A DNA stretch of 64,000 nt from Taudactylus pleione. Lineage: Eukaryota; Chordata; Amphibia; Anura; Myobatrachidae. The stretch is from contig JAUIMM010000483.1 in the NCBI GenBank assembly GCA_031769625.1, positions 6,082,001 to 6,146,000 of the forward strand, read 5' to 3'. Positions 58,933 through 64,000 of the stretch are shown here, piece after piece. Under the pieces are notes generated by a model. That model was not told where the DNA came from, searched no databases, and saw only the letters and a program-made list of their open reading frames with translations. Position 1 is the first letter of the stretch, and each line of letters opens with the position of its first letter. A program made the translations under genes and the position numbers.

Positions 58933-59690
58933 CTGACCTGAAAATAACCCAGATTGATGGTGCTGTGTAAACGGTGTCTGACCTGGGTTGGAACCATGTC
59001 TGAACCTAGGTTGGACCCGAGTTTTTGGTGGAAAAGTCGTATTACTTAAAGGCAATCTGGGAATTTTTTCTTTTTTTCTTACATATGTTTGGCAGTTAGA
59101 CAATAAGGGGCCATTGCTGATCCTAAGCAAGTCCATGTGCATATGGACCCCGCAGACGCCTGCGTATTGCGCGTGCGCCATAGAAGGCAATCGCAGTCAC
59201 CGCCCCATATGTACGCACACAGGGGCAGCGAGTGAAAAAAGCGGATGGTCCAGCCTGACGGGTCATTCTTTCTGTGGAATGGGCTTTTCTGGGTGGCAAG
59301 TGGGTGGTGACACGTGGGTGTAACTCCCGATTCTCCCCATACCAATGATAACGGCTACATACGGAAAAACATTGCGCTGGCCGGCCATGTGCATGAAGAC
59401 GGACGGATATTCGGCATAGATGTGAGGGTAATTGCATAAGCAGGTCGTACGGAAAAGTGGCTGCAGATGAGTCCGACTCAGAATCATGGGTCCGGAGAGG
59501 GGGGGTACTAATTACCTTGGCCTGTTGGAGCGGCCCAGATGTCCCCTATTAGAGCAGCCTCCCACATGTGGCCACACCTCCCCTCAGTACCCTGGCCCCG
59601 TGAATCATGTCTCAACAGCCCTGCTCAGAATGAGGACCTGTATATGCTCCCGCTTTGCATCCATCCGCCCCTAATCTGTACGCTTGATTT
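58933..59690. other. Unclassified DNA
   Basis: Contains GC-rich stretches with CpG-bearing words (for example 59,160-59,215) and several overlapping frames on both strands, of up to 111 codons, with no domain I recognise. Probably old repeat sequence; no ends found. Confidence 0.35.
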
Positions 59691-60799
59691 TTTTTAATCG
59701 TCATCGTCAACAGCTCGGTCCAGCCTACAGTGCTTGGTGCTAAAGTTACATCTGCAAACAGGCGTAGTAATGCTTACATCCAAGCCTCCATAGCCTGCAG
59801 TTCCCTCTACGCGCCCTCTCAGAACTTTGTCTAAGTGATAACGCACCGTAACAGCCCATTCACGCCTCTTCTGTCGTAAGTTTAGATGCGACTAAAATGT
59901 GTATATGATTCTAACTATATCACCAATAGATGCGTAAGTTCAATTAAGCTGATGGGCTAAATTAAACCAGAGCAAATTGAGTCTATACTGTAGGTGTATA
60001 CAATTAGCAGTACAGGGCTTTATAATTATGTGTAACAGACAAATAGTGTTGATAATTAAATACGCTTGGGAAACCGTTAGAGCATACGCAGGCAATTAAA
60101 GTATCACTTTTTAAGTAAAATCAATTTTCGTAATTCACTTTATTTTTAAACATATTTTCACTTAGACAATTTGGGGGATAAGTTTAATTATTTTTTAAAT
60201 AAAGTGATAATAAATTGTAAGTTTTAATCAATTACATGTGTAGCTTTATAGTTTGCATCACTACGGAATACTTTATCTCTTCTTGTTCATATCACAGTTC
60301 AAATGAATAATGTTGTAGTTTAGTAAAGAGTTAATCGATGGGACTTTGAAGTGAAATTTCAGTCTCGTCCCAGTTGTATACACAAAGCTGGAAAAGCTAA
60401 ACGTAGACTGAGTTACTAGGGTCTGTTCCCGAGACCATTAAATAGATGATACAATAAGCCTTCGGGCTCTATGCCTTGTGCTCGTGGGTTAACATTACAC
60501 GCATTTTGCGGTATATTTTCATGCAGCGCACTCCCAACGCAAGTCGCTAATGACACGTGTTAATTCTGCAGTAAGCGACCTATGTGAAGTACATGAGAGA
60601 GTGGGGAAATCAAACTGGACCCCCAAATAAGTGGCAAATAAGATTGCAGGACATTGTAGAAGGCTATTAGTGACCATCAGCAAAGACACTGGAGGCAGGT
60701 ATTTGGTGTCACATGGTTAATTTTTGCAACTTTTAATAATTATGGAAAAGTGATAGCCAGCAAGTGTATTACAGAGTACTTTTAAGTACTTTCAAGTGT
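59691..60799. other. AT-rich unique-looking DNA
   Basis: No open frame, tandem structure or element ends. The stretch 59,880-60,130 has many AATTA/TAATT words. Nothing else seen. Confidence 0.45.
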
Positions 60800-60807
60800 A
60801 TTTATAG

Positions 60808-61064
60808 TAGGGATATGCAGGCTTGGATTCGTTCGGATTTTCCCACCAAATTCTGATTTATTTTTTTCCCGCCAACAATCAGGTCTCAGAAAGAGGTAAA
60901 ACATCATCTTTCATGGACAAACATCTTTCCTGGACTTTTGGCCAGGAAAGATGATGTTTGTCCATGAAAGTTGACGTTTTGCCTCTTTCTAAGACCCGAT
61001 TTGTGGCGGGAAAAATATGAATTTGGCGGGAAAATCTGAACTAATCCGAGCCTGCACATCCCTA
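60808..61064. mobile_element. Palindromic hAT MITE, 257 bp, perfect 8-bp target duplication
   Basis: Ends TAGGGATATGCAGGC and its near inverse GCCTGCACATCCCTA. ATTTATAG flanks both sides exactly (60,800-60,807 and 61,065-61,072), which indicates a hAT-type integration. The arms are complementary along most of the length, centred near CCTGGACTTTTGGCCAGG (60,932-60,949), so it can fold into one long stem. The reverse-strand frame at 60,904-61,200 crosses it and is spurious. Confidence 0.9.
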
Positions 61065-61072
61065 ATTTATAG

Positions 61073-61282
61073 TGATATTTAAGTGTGTATACACCAGTTT
61101 GTAAAAAGTTATAAAAAAAAAACAACTTAGCAATCCCATCTGAAATTTCAGAAAGCCCTACCCCATAAATACAGCATTGAATAGCAAAAACTTTTTCCAA
61201 AAAGTCATGGCTGCATTAAACAATTTTTAACCAACTTGCAGCTAATTGAATTGGCCTCTAACTTTGAGTTTACCTTGTAATG
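61073..61282. other. Non-coding spacer
   Basis: AT-rich spacer between two hAT elements; nothing recognised. Confidence 0.4.
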
Positions 61283-61290
61283 CCCTAGGT

Positions 61291-62253
61291 CTGAGGTGGC
61301 CAACCAGTCAGAGGCAAAGAGCCCAAAAATATCTGTAGGTATGTCATGAGCCAATATCATGTGCTTGTGAAAGGCGTTCGTGGAAAAAAAGGGGTGTGGC
61401 CTTGTGCCAGCCAGGCCACGCCCCTGGTATGACGTTTGTAGGAGCTTGTAAAAGCGCATGCACACAATCACCATGGAGGGAACTGTTAAAGGGAAAGAAA
61501 AAGCTAGAGCAATAGAGAAAACATTGAAAAAAAGCAGATCTACATAACATACACTGAAACAAGCCACATCCATGAATAATACACTGGAATAACCACATCC
61601 ACAAAAAATACATTGAAAAAAAAAGAAGATTCACATAATACAATCCAGCCCCCTCATGTGTCACTCCATCCTCCCCATGTGTCACGCCAGCCCTCCATGT
61701 GACACTTTAGTTCCCCTCCATGTGTCACTCCAGCCCTCCATGTGTCACTCCAGTCCCTACCATGTGTCACTTCAGCAGCCCCTCATGTGTCACTCCAGCA
61801 TCCTATTAGTCACTCCAGCAGACCCTCATGTGTCACAACAGCAGACCCTCATGTGTCACAACAGCAGACCCTCATGTGCCACTCCAGCTCTCCCCCCTCT
61901 CTCCCTGGGTCACTCCAGTCCAGCCCCCTCCATGTCACAAATAAAATGAAATAAAAAAAATTTAAAATCACAGCTCTTACCTTGCTGTGGACTGCCTGCA
62001 TCACGTAGGTAGGCTCTGGCGTCTGCGACCACGTCCTCCTTGTGGCTGCAGGTTCAGTCACAAGTTGACCTCCGCCTCATGTTTGCAGCATGACATCATA
62101 ACGTCACCCACACATGCCTCCGGAGTGGAGCAGACTGCTGCAACAAAGGATGAGCCTCCTATAAACAGCTGGACGCCTATCAGTGGAGGCAGTCAGTGTC
62201 AGTCAGGGAAGCCACATCAGAAGATCGGAAGAGCCACAGGTTGGCCACCGCTA
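61291..62253 (+). mobile_element. Non-autonomous hAT element, 963 bp, perfect 8-bp target duplication
   Basis: Starts CTGAGGTGGCCAACC; the right end GGTTGGCCACCGCTA is inverted to it with differences only at the outermost bases. CCCTAGGT flanks both sides exactly (61,283-61,290 and 62,254-62,261). An internal minisatellite lies at 61,655-61,935. No transposase frame; frames of 97-122 codons reflect the internal repeats. Confidence 0.88.
61655..61935. repeat. CATGTGTCACTCCAG minisatellite
   Basis: Around ten diverged units of CATGTGTCAC(T/A)(C/A)CAGC followed by a variable CC-rich or AGACCCT spacer, about 18-27 bp each. Three consecutive AGCAGACCCTCATGTG units (61,808-61,875) are the most regular. 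Confidence 0.8.
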
Positions 62254-62261
62254 CCCTAGGT

Positions 62262-62770
62262 GGACAAACATTTCACATGTTTTTCCAAACTTATTTGCAC
62301 AAATATTTATGAATAGAATTATGTTTATTGATGATATTATCAGGCGTATTTAGAAACAAATGGAGTGGCCAATCGTAGGCCAATAAGGGCATGTTCATGC
62401 AATTAAGAGAGAAAAATGCACTGAGGAGATACAATGATGATAACTTGCAGCCCGATCTAACTGCTTCTGATTACTGTGCTTATTAACCCCTCCAGCTAAT
62501 AAATTGTTAGTGCGGAAACTATATTATACAAAGTTGTGGCCATCTATTAGCATTACGTACTTGACGTTTCCATTCGGACTACTGCAGGAAAGATCTTGTA
62601 TTTGCTTTGCAAAGGACAATACAGCTGATAATTGTATTTAATGTTACTGGTAGTTTGCATTTGTGCTTGTATGTTACTATATTTTATATTTAAATTGTGA
62701 CTTTAGCATTTATTAATAATTGTGAAGACACTATTCTCTCATTTGTACATGTGTATTTTATCTCTACACA
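62262..62770. other. AT-rich unique-looking DNA
   Basis: No repeat or credible coding frame recognised. Confidence 0.45.
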
Positions 62771-63040
62771 TACTCACCCAGATCATCCGGGAGACTCCAT
62801 AAGTGAGTGAAGTGGGTGGTCTAGGCGGCAGACGACGCGTTTTGCATTGAATCGTGTCATCGTGCCTCCCCCAGCTTCACAATTTCGGCATTGTATAGCG
62901 GGGGGCAGCTGCACAATGATGCGATCGCGTCATCACACCCCCGTGGCACCCACGTCTGCTGTGCCACGTTCCCCCATAGTGCCGACCTGGCTGTCCTTTC
63001 TCTCGGAGGGGGCAGCCCAAAGGTCGGCAAGTATGTATCA
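62771..63040. repeat. Candidate dispersed repeat, GC-rich island
   Basis: Sharply more GC- and CpG-rich than both flanks, with GATGCGATCGCGTCATC (62,918-62,934) and GGTCGGCAAGTATG (63,022-63,035) near the right limit. Frames of 80 and 87 codons overlap on opposite strands. The end GGTCGGCAAGTATG resembles a frog dispersed repeat I have seen, but I cannot fix the left limit. Confidence 0.4.
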
Positions 63041-63872
63041 ATGCTACCGTGGGTTACAAGTGTACACAGTTTTTTATCTTGACGACTGATTTGAGTTGAT
63101 GCTCCTTGAGAGGTGTCCATCTCAACATATCTGGCTAATTATGGTTTTTGACGTGTATCTTCTCCTTCGTACATTCCGAGCGCAAATACATCCATCTCTA
63201 AATATGCCCCTATATGTTCTCCAGCCCTCGGTAGAAGAAGATTGTTTATTCTTTAGCAACACGTAACTTTACGGTTTATCCCAATCATTCTTCTAATACT
63301 CCAGCTGGGGTTTTGAAAATGTAATAACTTTATTATGAGGTGTCTCATAAAATTAGTTTTGTTTTGCTCAGAAGAAAAATCCTTCTATAATTTGCATTAT
63401 TCCATATACAGTAGTTTTTTTTCCAAGCGGCCAGTCTATTATTTTAAGCAAACGGGTCCTTTGACAACGCATTCAATTTCATCTGCTAGAAGATCATTTT
63501 CATTCTTATTTTAAATTCTAATTTACGTAATTTGAATTCTACCAAGAAAACTTCACTTTTGGATTGTAAAGAAGGTCCCCGGAGTTTATATATCAATTTC
63601 AATTCAATTTAAGCTCTTAAGTGGAATTTATCTCATATGAGTTCTGAATAACGCTGACATTACCAATCCCGCAAGTGATTAATAAAGAAAAACTTTAATT
63701 AGATAAGCCGAAAATGTGAGATTTGCCTGATTATATATTTTTTTCTAATGGCCGACCCCATTATTCTCCTATTGAAATGGAATACGAGTGTTTAATTGTG
63801 CATGTGGCAACACTAGGTGTCTTGGCATGGATATCTCAATGTACCTCCTTATCAGTATATTTTATTGCTAAC
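63041..63872. other. AT-rich unique-looking DNA
   Basis: No tandem structure or element ends. Possibly conserved non-coding sequence around 63,460-63,720, which is not testable from this window. Confidence 0.4.
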
Positions 63873-63875
63873 TTA

Positions 63876-64000
63876 GGGGGAGATTTATCAAATCTTGGAG
63901 GGAGATACAGTGGAGAGAGATAAAGCATCAACCAATAAGCTCCTATCTGTCATTTTTCTAGAACAGCCTGTAAAGTGACAGGAGCTGATAGGTTGGTACT
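63876..64000. mobile_element. Palindromic MITE (GGGGGAGATTTATCAAA end), cut by window edge
   Basis: Starts GGGGGAGATTTATCAAATC after TTA (63,873-63,875). An inner inverted pair, ACCAATAAGCTCCTATCTGT against TGACAGGAGCTGATAGGTTG (with mismatches), shows the fold. The right arm is beyond 64,000. I associate this end sequence with abundant frog miniature elements. Confidence 0.75.

Noticed and set aside
61656..61954. Serine/cysteine/histidine-rich frames of 97 and 70 codons
   Set aside because: They are the CATGTGTCACTCCAG minisatellite inside a hAT element.

Overview
The window looks like vertebrate nuclear DNA, most likely from an anuran amphibian with a large, transposon-rich genome. This rests on pattern recognition, not a database search. 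Three things point that way: a vertebrate-telomere-like TTAGGG motif in a giant satellite; many short non-autonomous hAT-type elements (8-bp target-site duplications, CAGGG-type ends) and PIF/Harbinger-like elements (3-bp TWA target sites); and palindromic miniature elements whose ends (GGGGTCTATTTACTAAGC, GGGGGAGATTTATCAAA) I associate with frog genomes. I found no convincing protein-coding gene, exon, tRNA or rRNA. Every open reading frame of 60 codons or more lies in a repeat, changes frame with a tandem unit, or lacks recognisable protein character.

Region 1 (1 to about 47,050) is one uninterrupted tandem array that is already under way at the left edge. Its basic unit is 51 bp, made of two diverged half-units of about 25 bp that each carry TTAGGGTTAGGCACT or a close variant. 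Variant units (51, 50, 45 and 26 bp) are arranged in long higher-order blocks. Repeat offsets that I measured from unique markers are 15,337, 7,391, 6,620, 4,359, 4,056, 3,788, 1,389 and 255 bp. Fifteen copies of one 95-bp hAT-like transposon end are embedded in the array with identical junctions. Their private base changes follow the same offsets, so one old insertion was amplified with the satellite.

Region 2 (47,050 to about 57,970) is a dense nest of mobile-element debris. It holds a degenerate GTCGACC repeat at the satellite edge, palindromic elements, a 28-bp and a 31-bp minisatellite, several hAT elements with readable target duplications, and a 545-bp element built almost entirely of consecutive hairpins. 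At 51,120-51,616 an element inserted in the 31-bp minisatellite carries a short internal tandem of the same TTAGG(G/T)TTAGGCAC motif as the giant satellite. This suggests that the satellite grew from a transposon-internal minisatellite.

Region 3 (57,970 to 64,000) alternates unique-looking AT-rich DNA with isolated elements: a perfect 8-bp-TSD palindromic hAT element at 60,808, a 963-bp hAT element at 61,291, and a frog-type palindromic element cut by the right edge. Some of the unique DNA could be conserved non-coding sequence, but that cannot be tested here.
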